A stretch of DNA of 64,000 bases from Ulota crispa (taxonomy: Eukaryota > Streptophyta > Bryopsida > Orthotrichales > Orthotrichaceae), in contig OY987247.1 of NCBI GenBank assembly GCA_963920765.1, forward strand, positions 13,984,471-14,048,470, in the 5' to 3' direction. Position 1 is the stretch's first letter. Each line of letters opens with the position of its first letter. Below, piece by piece: positions 36,693 through 48,650 of the stretch. A program made the position numbers and the translations under genes. The notes under the pieces are model-generated. The model was not told the DNA's origin. It worked only from the letters and a program-made list of their open reading frames with translations, and did no database searches.

Positions 36693-37485
36693 GGGAATTG
36701 ATATGGGCACACCGGGGGTTTGATATTTGTACACCCTCTGTGAGGTAAATTGCAGATTTTTACCATCAAAAATCTGAATTTGAGAATTTTGAATTCAGAT
36801 TTGGACTTAGAGACCATGGTTTACTCTAGAACCATAAAAAAAATTGCAATTGAACAACACTCAACGAAAAAGCTTAAGGTAGCAACACCCATAACCGTCA
36901 AATTAAGGGTTTTGAACATGATGATCATCAATAAACACTTGGCAAATTATAGGATCCTATCAACAACAGAAAAATAATGAGTTTGCACTTTCAAATGTAT
37001 TATTTGGATATTGTGAGAATAAGTTGTGAATTTTTAAAAAGCAAATTGCCATTGCACCCATAACCAACACTAAGATTTCATGTTCACATATGGTACATCC
37101 TTGTCATTACATCTATTTGCTTCCACAAATTTTCCAAGATTTCAGAGGTGATGGTTATGGGTACAGTGATGGTTATGGGTGTGGCTACCTTATCTTTTTT
37201 TTACTCTAGAACCATAAAAAAAATTACAATTGAACAACACGCAATGAAAAGCTTATTTTTTTATTACAAACAAAAGTTAAAGTATCACTTTTATCCTAGA
37301 TAAGCTTTTTCACTAAGTGTTGTTTAATTGCAACTTTTTTGTATGATTATAGAGTAAACCATGGCCTCAAAATCCAAATCTGAATTCAAAATTCTCAAAT
37401 TCAGATTTTTGATGGTAGAAATCTATAATTTACTTCACAGCGGGGTGTGCAAAAATCAACCCCCGGTGTGCACATACCAATTCCC
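36693..37485. mobile_element. Family E MITE (copy E2), with 8-bp duplication TAGATTAA, interrupted by D2
   Basis: The ends are GGGAATTGATATGGGCACAC and its near complement. TAGATTAA directly precedes the left end and follows the right end, an 8-bp target duplication typical of hAT elements. The arms (ttggacttagagaccatggt and its inverted partner) resemble E1. D2 (36877-37190) sits inside the left half. Non-coding. Confidence 0.9.
36877..37190 (-). mobile_element. Family D MITE (copy D2), nested in E2
   Basis: The ends are AGGTAGCAACACCCATAACC and its complement, with TA on both sides. It runs opposite to D1 and D3. The short sequence agaaccataaaaaaaatt occurs on both sides in E2, which shows where the host element was interrupted. 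Confidence 0.85.
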
Positions 37486-38593
37486 TAGATTAATCATGAT
37501 TCGAGTCTTTTTGAAAATGATTGAAGGATAGCCGAGCAATGTTCTCACTTACCAAGCTCCATAATAATTTGTTTACACGTATTATGTATCTTTATTTGCA
37601 TAATTATGTACCTTTGTTTACAAGATTATAATCTTAAAGTTATGTATATTGAATTCAAATTATTATAACCCTGAAAGTTCTTTGATATCATGATGCTTAA
37701 GATTGCTTCAAAATTTCCTAAATAATGTGATTTTCTTGCACAAATTCAAATACCGGTGATCTTTTAGTTAAAAATATTTTGTGCATTAAAGTAAAAAAAA
37801 AGTGCATTACAAAAAAAAAGTTTCAGTTTCAAGTAGAGACGAGGGCTAAGCACCTCCTATGGTCGAGGTATGGTGAACCAACTCTCCCCTTTTTCTTTAT
37901 TTTTTCTCACTTTGAAAAACTAAATTCTACTTGCAAAATATTCACTTGAGTACTTTTTACTTCTCCCTCCTATTTAGTTAGTTTAAAAACAAACAAAAAC
38001 ATAAAAAAAGATTCATTGCTTGGAAGGCATTTTAGATTGGATTTGTTACAACGGATTTTTTCCCCTTTTTCCTTTTACTCTTAGAACCCGGTTGTGTTTT
38101 GCACTTACCCGAGGGGGGGTTTTGGAGCACTCACAATTACCCAAAACTATTCTCCTTTTCTTCTAAAAATTTAGCTAAAAGAGGAACACACTAAACCTCA
38201 CACGAGACTTGACTACTTTAACACCTTGTTTGTTGAGCTAGGGTAAAAATGTTCTGCTTATTTGCAAGATAGTCAGCTTGAAAGCCGACCATCTATAGGC
38301 TCATTCCCCTTGTTTAGGGTTTTCCGCGGATGGGAGGATTAAGAGTTTAGTTTTCAGGCAAAGACAAACAGATGCAGAATATAACACAAGTCGTTCCATA
38401 TTTTTTGAAGCATTTTTGAATTACTGATGAATTTTCTAAGTGCATGTGACATAGGTCCCTATTTATGACCCTAGACCTTCCAAGAACCGTTCACTTGTAA
38501 GTTGTGAAGAGATTTGAGGAAGCAAAGAGAATGATTGGCTCTCGCAATTAAAAACAATTTTTTTCATGCATTCAATGACTGTAAGAGGACGTT
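37486..38593. other. Spacer without recognised gene
   Basis: AT-rich single-copy-looking DNA with no repeat or coding pattern I recognise. Confidence 0.4.
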
Positions 38594-39515
38594 TTAACCC
38601 CTAAAAGACCAAGGAGCCCACTTTGGGCCTTATGAGAAATTGGGCAAGCTCTATTGACTTCATAATTTGGAAATTTTTCATGAAATTCTTAGGATGAATG
38701 CTATTCATCATAATCTACATGTGAAGCTTTATTTCTTGTCATTTTGATAAGTAATGCAAAAGTTAGAAGGTTTTTTTAATTTCAATGTCAAACTGGGCAG
38801 CAAAAGTTATATTCTAAATTTTTTATTTACTTATTTATAGAATTGTACAGATTGATACCTACTCAAAAATAATTGAAACTCTCATTTCCAAATAACGAGG
38901 TAAGAGTTAATTTAAGGAGTTTTATTTTGTGGGCAATGAAGGTAGGAGGAGGGTAGAAAAAACATATAAAGTTATCTTTTACTCTCAATTTTGAAGATTT
39001 TCAAATGAAAATGGAAATTAAAGTTACTAATTGTTTGTTAGAGCATTCTCACCATTGGGATTAACAATTTTCAAATTCTTCCAAAACTTATTAGCATATT
39101 AGTTATATATTTCATTCATCAATACCTTTCACTTTACAACTTTGGTAAAAATGAGTTCAAAATTTTTTTGGTTAATTTTTTTTATACATGCTCTCAACCC
39201 ATTTTCCAACATATTGCCAAAATTAAACAAGAAATACAACATACGTGTTTTTCTCTAAAAAGTTTGAAAAATAAAACTTCACCTTCTCAAAGGACTAGAA
39301 AAGCCTACATTTTGAAATTTAGGCACATTGATCTTGCAATTGTGAGGATGTTCATTTTGAAATTTTGGGGCAATGTACTTGTGCAAGTCAATCAAAGGAT
39401 CCTACGGTTGGATTTGTTAAAAAGTAAGTTTCAATGAAGGTTTTAACCTTGCTTTGGAGATTAGTATTTTGAAGCAGTTTTGGACCTCTAAACACAAAAG
39501 AATTTTAGGGGTTAA
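38594..39515. mobile_element. Diverged family C element (copy C8)
   Basis: TTAA at 38594-38597 and 39512-39515. The left end CCCCTAAAAGACCAAGG is clear, while the right end (attttagggg) is weaker. An 89-codon frame at 39168-39437 shows no known motif. This could be two partial copies joined. Confidence 0.55.
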
Positions 39516-39722
39516 GAACCACCTCATGTCCATTTTAGTAGAGTCTACATGAACGGTTCAAAATGACCAAATAGTTTTAGAACCGACTACCTTAAGCACT
39601 TAAAAATTTACCGTTTTGGAGATTGAATTTGGCAATGGTAAATTTACAATTCGATTCAAAGACATCACTCACTTCAGTAACTCAGTTAGTAAGCTTACCG
39701 TTTGCAGAACCCCGGAAGGGAA

Positions 39723-40515
39723 TTAACCTCTAAAGGACCATGGCCTTTATTTTATCAAAAGACACTCAAAACTGCCACCTTTATGGCAAAGAGTAAAAAA
39801 GTTTGAAAATCAGGCATTTTGCATATCTAACTGTAGGATCTTGTGCTAGACTACTATAAGAATGTGTCATACAAAACTCAAGAACTTTGACCGCACAAAT
39901 TGGAAGATATATGCATTTAAAGTGTAAAAAAACACTTTTTTTGCACATTGCTTGACTAGATTTTTTAACTTTCAACAAAGGTGTGAGATTGAACAAAAAC
40001 TTAATTTGCTAATAACCCTGCAATGGAATTGAAACGCAATAATCCCAATGGTCAAATTGTTCTAGAAAGCAAACTTCACCCTCTCCAACAATTCTTTTTG
40101 AAAAAAATGTTAAACCTGCATTTGAAAATGAAGTTTATAAGTTATTTTTCAAGAAGATGCTTGCGTTGCCCAAAAACAAGATTGTCCATAACTTTCTCAT
40201 AACTAGTCCAAATGGAATGAATCAAAGCTTTAAATGTAGAAAAATATATATAATCTATAAGAAAGAAAAATTAAATTTTTTTTTCAAGTTTTTATAAGAA
40301 TTTTTTTTGCTGCCCCTAGTCCCCAAATTTGTGCTTATTTGGGCATAACTTTTGCTCCCTAGCATCAATTGGTATAAAAATTAGATGCCCACGCAAATTT
40401 TTGAATTCCCCATCTTCAATAAAAATTTCAAAGAATTATGCAAATCAGTTTGGCCATAGATACATGCCCAAAATCCCATTTGTCCCCGTAGGGACAATGG
40501 TCCTTTAGGGATTAA
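39723..40515. mobile_element. Family C element (copy C9)
   Basis: TTAA at 39723-39726 and 40512-40515. The ends are CCTCTAAAGGACCATGG and atggtcctttaggga. It is closely related to C14 (61667-62593), which lies in the opposite direction. Shared stretches include ttgacaaaataaaggccatg, tgcacattgcttgactaga and tttggggactaggggcagc (each in one or the other orientation). The two share an arrangement of about 800-900 bp. Non-coding. Confidence 0.85.
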
Positions 40516-41043
40516 GAAAAATAATTCCAAATTCTTAATTTTACCTGAGTTATAAAATAATGAATCTATTTCACCCTGGCCCCAAAAACAAGGTGTCAGA
40601 GTTATCTAGTCCAGCAAGAATTTAGTGAAACCCGCTAAAAGTAATGTAAAAGAATTTCTCTGACAAGGCTGACCTTTTCAAGAGTATTGAGTAGTTAAGA
40701 CTGGTCTTTGTCCCAACTGACAAATTCAAAGCGGTTTTGAATTTTAAACTTGTATGCAAGTGAAATCCAACCGAAACCCAACATGTAGAATATTCCTAAA
40801 ATTTGGCAGAAAGGTCGGAAAGGACTTCCAAAGCCTTGACTCAGTGTTAATGGCAGCTTCCGCTTGGTACATAAACCGGGCAGGCGGCAACCCTCTAATT
40901 TCTTTAAAAGTGCCTGTTCCTTTGTACAATGGCCGGTGATCCCAACAGTAATATTCCCATAGTGTACTTAGAGCAAGTGGATACTAATCCTAGTATATAG
41001 ATTCATGCTGAAGATTGTGTTTCACTCTTGTATTGCTTAACCC
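40516..41043. other. Short spacer between family C elements
   Basis: Overlapping 61-codon frames on both strands (40744-40939) are not recognised. A GC-richer patch near 40850-40940 (ttggtacataaaccgggcag) contrasts with the surroundings. Nothing else is seen. Confidence 0.35.
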
Positions 41044-41958
41044 TTAACCCTTTAACGACCACAGCCATTTTCACAGAATTCACTGAAAACAGGGGCTATA
41101 AGCTTAGATTTGGACTTGACTCAAATATGGACTCATTTTCAATAATCCAACCGTACGAATGAAAAGTACACCTTGTTTATTGTAAAGTATCAAAATTTCA
41201 ACTAGATCTACCGTTGGAGGTGAAATATTATAATGATTGAGTGAGTTGTATATGGAAAATCTCTTGTGTTTCATTCTTGTTTAGTTTTGAATGTAAACCT
41301 CTCATGCAAGCTTTGATTGAGAAGAGCCTTACATTTCTAAAAAGTAGGGTTTCCCACCTTTCCAACAAGACTAGTTTTGCACAAAATAAACAAAAATAGC
41401 AATCACATGGTGTAGCTAAGTGGACAAAAAGGGTAAAAAAACCCACTTTCTTTGCTACCCTAAAATGGTTCTACAAGAAATTTGATAATTATTCTAGAAA
41501 ATCCAATTGGTGAAAACAATCAAGAATTGGCCTTAAATGTAGGATGACAAATTTTAAAGCCAAAATGACAACAACATTTCAGTAGATCTTCAAATACTAC
41601 AATTATACTACTACCATATATGAAAACAATACAAGCGTATTTCTTAAGCAAATTGAAATATTTTAGAATTGTGCAATTGAAATTTGACATTCTTCTTGCA
41701 TACTTGATGTATTGTGTTGTTGCTTTGATCCATCTTTGACAAAAATTGGATACGTATTTTGAAGCCATGCCGTATAAACACCATTATTTATCAATTCACA
41801 TACCCAATTGCATTGTTATTTTTCTAGACAAATGCAAAATTCTTGTGATCACATGCGTACTTCAAGACCAAATTCCAAATTATTGAGTGATTTCAACCTA
41901 CAGGCCAAAAACCACTCTCAACAACCAAAATATGGTTGCGTGGTCCTTAAAGGGTTAA
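41044..41958. mobile_element. Family C element (copy C10)
   Basis: TTAA at 41044-41047 and 41955-41958. The ends are CCCTTTAACGACCAC and gtggtccttaaaggg, 13 of 15 matching. The right TTAA is also the left TTAA of C11. The interior differs from the other copies and is non-coding. Confidence 0.8.
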
Positions 41959-42182
41959 ACGTCCATTAGGGCATAATATATATGCTGACGTATAATTGTC
42001 ATTTACTACCAATAAGAAATTTTAATTTGGAGTCGCAAGTAGCTCACTAGAACCACATTGATCTATTCTCCAACTTCTTTGTTGGTCTCAATTGTAGTAG
42101 AGGTGTGGATCCATTCCAAATACAAGAAAAATACCCCGTATTGTATTGGTCACAATGACACGCTGGGACATTTAGGGGTTAA
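41955..42182 (+). mobile_element. Short family C MITE (copy C11)
   Basis: A 228-bp copy between TTAA at 41955-41958 and 42179-42182. It is collinear with C1 but lacks insert N, and so supplies the empty site for that insertion (gtgtggatccattcc). It shares its terminal TTAA sites with C10 and C12. Confidence 0.85.
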
Positions 42183-43903
42183 CCCCTACAAAACCTTGTC
42201 CCTTTGGGGGACAAATGGGATTTCGGGCATGTACCTTTGGACAAGCTACTTTGGGTGACTTTTTGAAACTTTTATTGAAGGTGGGTAATTCGAAGATCTC
42301 TATGGGAATCTAATTTTTTCTTCATTTGAACATTTGACGGAGAAGTTATGAAAGGATTTGTAAAAATTTGGGGAGAACTGCCCGTCCAAGTAGCCCAAAA
42401 ACTTCTTTGAAATTTTCATTTTAAAAAAATAAAATGTTGGAATTGTTTCTTAAGATTTTTTTAACATGTAAGAAGTTTTGAATCATTCAATTTCAATCAA
42501 TGAGATGAAAGTTATGAGGGGTTTTTGTGTGCGGGCAGTTATGGATTCTCTACTCTAAAATAAACTTTGAAGTCCTTTATTTTACTCAATTTTCATTATT
42601 TTGGGAAAAAAAAATCAAAAGGAGGTAGATTGTTTATCACAACATTATAACTGTTGGGATTTGCATTTTTCATTTCAATAATTAGATTCTTAACTATTAC
42701 ACCCAATCCTTTTTACCACTTAGAAATCTTAGCGTTTTATAGAACACATTTGAAAATTTTACATTTTGTATCATTGATCTTTGATTCTTATACACTCCCA
42801 ATCAAGCATATCAAATTTTGAGTTCCAAAAAACCAAAACTATATTTTTGGTGAATAATTTAATCCAAAATTCATGGTTTTACGTGATAAATCATTAAAGA
42901 AGACTGGTGATGATTTTTTGAGATTCAATTACACGGGTATGTAGGAAACAACCATACGCACATCTTTCTTTCAAGCAAAAATCTCCAAAAAGTTTCAAAA
43001 TTCCTTCTATATAGATTTTTGTGTTAGGGTGATCATGACCAAATTTAGTAAAAAATCAGTTACTTTTTTCTTTTTAGATTTTGGAAAATTGAACACATCA
43101 TTGTGATCAAAGGTATAAATTCAATCATAGTATATGAGTCAGTTTTCCAAAATCTAAAAAGAAAAAAGTAATTGATTTTTTACTAAATTTGGTCATGATC
43201 ACCCTAACACAAAAATCTATATAGAAGGAATTTTGAAACTTTTTGGAGATTTTTGCTTGAAAGAAAGATGTGCGTATGGTTGTTTCCTACATACCCGTGT
43301 AATTGAATCTCAAAAAATCATCACCAGTCTTCTTTAATGATTTATCACGTAAAACCATGAATTTTGGGTTAAATAATTCACCAAAAATAGAGTTTTGGTT
43401 TTTTGGAACTCAAAATTTGGTATGCTTGATTGGGATTGTATAAGAATCAAAGATCAATGATACAAAATGTAAATTTTTCAAATGTGTTCTATAAAACGCT
43501 AAGATTTCTAAGTGGTAAGAAGGGTTGGGTGTAAAGATTTGCAAGGGTACTGCATAGTTCCAATTGATTTGATAATTCACTCACATATACCTAATTGGAT
43601 CTTCTTCATGAAAAAATAAAAGTGCAACTTTGGGTAGAGCAATGTTTTTCATGTAAGAGTGGTCAAAGGTTTTTGAAATTTTTGGGCAGTAGGAAAAATA
43701 CCTTTTTTTTCACTTCAGATGTAAATATCTCCCTCCACTCCATCTAGAATGAGTTGGTTTTTCCCCACAAGTATCTCTTCTAGTCTAAGGCAAGACCCTA
43801 CAATTGGATTTCCAAAAAAAAAATTATACCTTCTTACTCATCGTCTAGAAGTGACAATTTTTAGCAATTTTGGCAAAAAAAGGGCTTGGTCTAATAGGGT
43901 TAA
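42179..43903. mobile_element. Large family C element (copy C12) containing a long palindrome
   Basis: It starts at TTAA 42179-42182 (CCCCTACAAAACC, then tccctttgggggacaaatgg), like C2 and C14. The best right boundary is gggcttggtctaataggg followed by TTAA at 43900-43903, but this end is diverged and less sure. The near-perfect inverted repeat 42698-43534 lies in the middle. No coding sequence. Confidence 0.6.
42698..43534. repeat. Near-perfect inverted repeat with 393-bp arms
   Basis: The left arm 42698-43090 and right arm 43142-43534 are reverse complements with only a handful of differences seen by eye, separated by 51 nt (centre near 43116). Landmarks are cacgggtatgtaggaaacaa on the left and its complement on the right. 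Such identity implies a recent duplication or ongoing gene conversion. A transcript would form a very long double strand. Confidence 0.9.
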
Positions 43904-46900
43904 TTATTTGTTTAATATTTTCATAAACAATGAAAATTCAACCAGTAAGATAGTTTAGGGTTGCTTTACACTAGAGTCAAGGTCATGAAAATTTGAGACT
44001 ATTTTAACAATAATACAAACCCAAATTGTCTCAAAATCGACTCCAAGCTCTCATTATGATATGAGTATAATAATGGTCAATTTTCTTATGTATAAAGGCC
44101 TCAAGGTCAAAAATTGAGGTTACTAGTGCAAACTCTGAAAATTTTAAGAGAAAGGGGATAAAAAGGGAGAGATCAAATAGAGCCATTGAAATCATTATTC
44201 CATCCTATGATGTGGGTTATCTCAAAAGAACCAATTTTATTCAAATAGTCGTATTTTGATTAAATTTAACCATGTCTACTAAGCCAAGATTCTTATCCAA
44301 GATTCTTGGCTTAGTATATTTGGAGAACTTGAATTTTGAAACTGAAACTATGTCAAAACTTGTTTTCTAGATATTGAAATTTGTTTTGTAAATTTGGCCT
44401 TGACCCTTAGTGTAAAAATTTCAAGGCCATTTTCAAAGAATCAATCAATGAGAAGTCAACATTAGGAGTGTCAAACAGTAGAAATTAGACTCTCCGTGTA
44501 GAGTAAAACTGCCTTTAATTATATTAAAAAGGGAGGGTGGATTCTATAATTGAGAGCCATTTGTGACCCCTAACATGGTTTCCTTGACAATGACTTGATT
44601 CCTAACATTGTAATTGCACGTTATTGCTTCAACAAACTCAACCTCAAACTAAATTAATCACCTATTTTGGTGATAGTTTGAAGCTATTGTAGTACCATTA
44701 ATCAACAAAGTATCACTACAGCTTTCCCACTCTTTATCCCCTCTTTTGTGAAAACATGCTTCAAGTCTTCAACCGCCACATAAGGGATGTTTTTAGTGTA
44801 ATTGTAACGTTTGAAAATATCTCACGAGTTGATAGTTGATACTGTGATATTTCACAATTTCCCGTTGATGCAAAACACAAAAAATAATTGAAGTTTTTGT
44901 AAATTTAGTCCCATTTCGGGAACTCATCACATGCAGCTAAACCATTCCCCAAGTTGACGGGAACGCAGTTCGAGCTGTGGTAGACACGTGTTGATTCATT
45001 AATGCCAGGTGGGATTTTTTTAATTGACCCAGGATCGCCAAGCTACCCGTATTTGAGCAGCTCTTAAGGAAACCTTTTAACCCTTAGCAACAATTATATT
45101 TTTTCACCCATTTTTCAGTACCTGGACCCGGGGTGGGAATACTCATTTAGTTTTACAAATAAGAAAGAAAAATACAAAAAGTTCCTCTGTTATTTAGTTA
45201 GTCATTGTTGTTTCTCATCCTTGATAACAAATTCAAGAATTCTAAACCTTACTATGAAATCAAAATTTTCAAAGTTGGTCTTGTAGTGAATTTTTAATAA
45301 AAGAATTCCATTGCTTTTCCTTGTATGGTGAGAAAGAGTTTTTTTGCCTTTAGGTTTATATATTGGGAAAGAAGGGATAAACAAAAAAGATGAGGGTGGA
45401 TCTTGCTCAAGTATGGATGATTTTGGATTTGACTTTAATGAGCAAGCCTTTTCAGTTTTCACTGGTCCAATTGCATCCATTTAATTTTATAAGCGTCGTT
45501 GGTTTTTCTTCAACCACAAGTATGACTAATATGTGATTATAATGGATTTTTGAACTCTTTTTGGTTATTACCTTATGATTTGAAAAGTGCAATGTCTATT
45601 TCATTCTAGAAATTAGCTTCTTTGTTGCAAAGGATGATTCCTTAAAAAAGATTTAGAAGGTAAGCAATCTGAAAATTTGAAAATTTGAAAATGTCCCCAT
45701 TGTTAAGTTTTATCTTTACAAACTTGTAGTAAAAGAGAAATTATGAATAAAATGAACGTTCAATTTAAAACCAGTTTAAAAAGGAATATTAAAAGCTTAA
45801 ATTTTAGATTTTAGGAAGAATATTATGGTAGAGCCCAATGTCGATAAGTCATAGTTGACGATTTTTGTTTGAATTACTGTATACTCCTAAATTCTCTTTT
45901 TAGTTGTAAATGAAAACACGTTATTCTCATATTGCAATTTTAAACCTAGGAAAACTTAAATGAGATCACTGTCTTAAGAGATTCATTCCTTACCTTCTCA
46001 TGTGCGTGGAAGTTATTTACATTCATTTACTGTTCAAAATTGGAAACCCTATCTTCAAAGGATTCATTATTGATATTTAATCTACGAATATTTGAATTAG
46101 GCACATCAATCACAGTACTCTTTGGGTCAATATTATTCTTTTGATGCAACTCAATCTACACTGCCATGATTTGTTTCAAGCGCCTTATCATCATTGAAGA
46201 GTTACTATAAGTACAAAAGTTTGTGAACTAGAAGATACCCCTTCTTGGGCAAGCCAACTTGTATACCAAATTTATAGTAACAAAAAACAAGAATAGTAAG
46301 TATTTTTTGAGAAAAATCATATGTTTAGAGTTAGTAGCCATGAAAGGTGTGAGAAACGTTTTTTTATATTAAATAATTTACAAAAGGAACAAGCATTAGG
46401 CACGGTAGCAACGTTACACACAAGTTTTGTCATATGAAAAGCCTACCACAATGTTAAAAATGATAATAAAACTCTTCACTCATAGAGAAGGCTCTTGCTA
46501 AAGAAAGGTTGTCTCACTTTTATACGAAAGGCAACAAAACTCAACACTACGCCCTATCATTATTGTTCTTCACAAATATGTGTTATTAAATTACCTATGA
46601 TAGGTTTGGAGATGTGACCCTTGCTAGCCTTGAGAGGCATTCACATTAGTGGCAAAAACCTTAATGCCAAGGCATGCAATTGTAACTCCTCCAACTAGCG
46701 TTCGAAGAGAAATTTTAGCTTCACCAAGCTAAAATTCAACATTTTCAAATTTCATCCTCTTTTTCACAAGTGTGCACCACTTACTTCATATAATATTTTT
46801 ATGTTTTTATTGTTATATGTTAAAATTAATTTTTATCTTAAAAATTGACCAACTTTTATCCAATGATTTCAATTTTTTTTTGCAATTTCAACTGGATAAC

Positions 46901-47339
46901 AAAAACTATATGCCAACTCTACCCAAACTGTGCCTCCCACTCTTTGCAAACAAAGGTAAGGTAAACATACCATTCACCAAGCATCCCCAATGTTGACCAC
47001 TACTCTTTTGAGGTTTTCACCACTCACTGTTGAACCCATGGTGGACTAGTGAATGCCACTTGCACAAGCAAATCCTGCTACATATCAATTGTGAAGCTAG
47101 TTTGGAAGGGTTGGGATTGGGGTTGTCAAGCACATGTATAGGAACACATCCAAACAGTTTCAAAGGTAGTTTAGAGTTGTTAATATGCACCTTATGAGTT
47201 GCAACTTTGCCCCTTTAATATAAAATAATCTACAATTTTTTTCCACAAATATTACATTCCGTGATAGCTTGTTGAAAGGCTAACCCTATATACGTTTTTC
47301 TTGAACTTTCCGAGACCTTGAGGTGCCCCAAACCTTTAA
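43904..47339. other. Repeat-derived spacer without an intact gene
   Basis: An element bounded by tttacactagagtcaaggtc and cttgacccttagtgtaaa spans about 43965-44416. It contains a small hairpin (ctaagccaagattctt and its near complement, about 44278-44316). The rest is AT-rich. A 92-codon minus-strand frame at 45202-45480 is not recognised. A possible retrotransposon remnant is listed separately. Confidence 0.45.
47060..47200 (-). pseudogene. Possible decayed copia-type retrotransposon fragment
   Basis: Minus-strand translation gives LPLKLFGCVPIHVLDNPNPN followed by SKLASQ. This loosely resembles the FGC..FVH....SKLDPRA segment that follows the integrase in copia polyproteins. No long reading frame remains, and no LTR or other domain is visible nearby. 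The resemblance is short and could be chance. Confidence 0.25.
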
Positions 47340-47646
47340 GGGAAAATTTCATGATACCCCTAAAGTTTGCAATAATTTCATAGATACCCTTGCTTTTTTA
47401 GAAATTTCACAAATACCCTTGGACGAAAATTTTCAAGCATTTTTTGTTGTGCATGCCACTTCCCTTCTTCCTTCGTGCGCACACATAACAAGAAAGAAGT
47501 CGTGTGTGCACAAAGAGAGAAGGGAAGTGACATGCACAACAACAAAAAATGCTTGAAAATTTTGGTCACACTGTATCTGTGAAATTTCTGAAAAAATAAG
47601 GGTATATATGAAATTACTGCAAACTTCACGGTACCATGAAATTTTC
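47340..47646. mobile_element. Family A MITE (copy A5)
   Basis: About 307 bp with family A ends and arms. The flanks AACCTTTAA and AACCCTTAA form a 9-bp duplication with one mismatch, which leaves 8 or 9 bp open as the real target size. Non-coding. Confidence 0.85.
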
Positions 47647-48456
47647 CTAACCCTTAACCTGTAAACGCTGGGGGTGGTAACTGTGCCTGCCCCGTGAATA
47701 GTGATATGGTGAACAATGCTATGTACAATGCTGCCCCCACAATAGAATATTCTCTGCAAAGGTTGCAAAAGTGAGTAGTTCATGCTGTCCGTATGAAAAT
47801 TGCAAAAGGGGCAACAAGGGACCCTAGACATCTCTTCACAAATTGAACTTCAAAAAAATGTGGGAACATTCAATCTAGTTACCTTTTGCATTTAATGATG
47901 GAGAGCATCTAGGTGACCACTTTGAAAAAAAAAACTTGAAAAAAATTGTTTTTCCCACCTTCCTGGTGTTTTTTTGGCACTGAAAGGACGAGGGTAAAAT
48001 GATCGGGTATGGGTATGTTTACCTTAAGGTGCGAGGGATGGGGGTTGTGTTGGGAATTGAACACACCCCGCTAAAATTCAGGTGGGAAGTTGGTAAACAT
48101 GACTGCTATTTTCAAATTTCAAATTTCTGTATCACACCGTTTCTGACGTGGACAGCTCGGCGGGTAAGAAACCTACTGGCGTCCGGAACCGCGGCGTCAG
48201 AGCCGGCGCGGCGGGAGTCTGCGTCACGCACTGACGCACCAGTGCCACCACCGAAGCGCGCGGGCGAGCGAGAACGGCACTGCCAGGAGTCCAGGACTGC
48301 CATGCCTCTCCTGTCCGTTTGAGCCTGCGGACCAGTGCCTCTCTCCATAAGAAATCAGACTTGGTGCCTGCAATTCTGTCAGTGGCGCTCAATTAGCCAT
48401 TCACGGAGCTTGCAAATCGGTTGCAAAATGTAGCTCTCTCAAGACGGTTGCGAAAG
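47647..48456. other. Spacer with a GC-rich island
   Basis: AT-rich to about 48120, then GC- and CpG-rich to about 48400 with overlapping short frames on both strands. The island may be the distal promoter of the gene at 50854. A lone family C-like left end (TTAACCTGTAAACGCTGG, near 47655) has no visible partner. Confidence 0.4.
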
Positions 48457-48650
48457 CAGGGAGCACAAGGAGGAGCCAGGGAGCAAGGTGGAGCAGGGAG
48501 CACAAGGCGGAGCAGGGAGCAAGGTGGAGCAGGGAGCACAAGGCGGAGCAGGGAGCACAAGGCGGAGCAGGGAGCACAAGCCGGAGCAGGGAGCACAAGG
48601 AGGAGCAGGGAGCACAAGGAGGAGCAGGGAGCAAGGCGGAGCGAGGAGCA
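48457..48650 (+). repeat. Purine-rich minisatellite (GGAGCAGGGAGCACAAGG)
   Basis: About ten tandem units of 17-20 bp combining gcacaaggcggagcaggga and gcaaggtggagcaggga. The plus strand is almost entirely purine plus C. Open frames across it on both strands are repeat artefacts. Polypurine minisatellites of this kind expand by slippage or unequal exchange. Confidence 0.85.
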
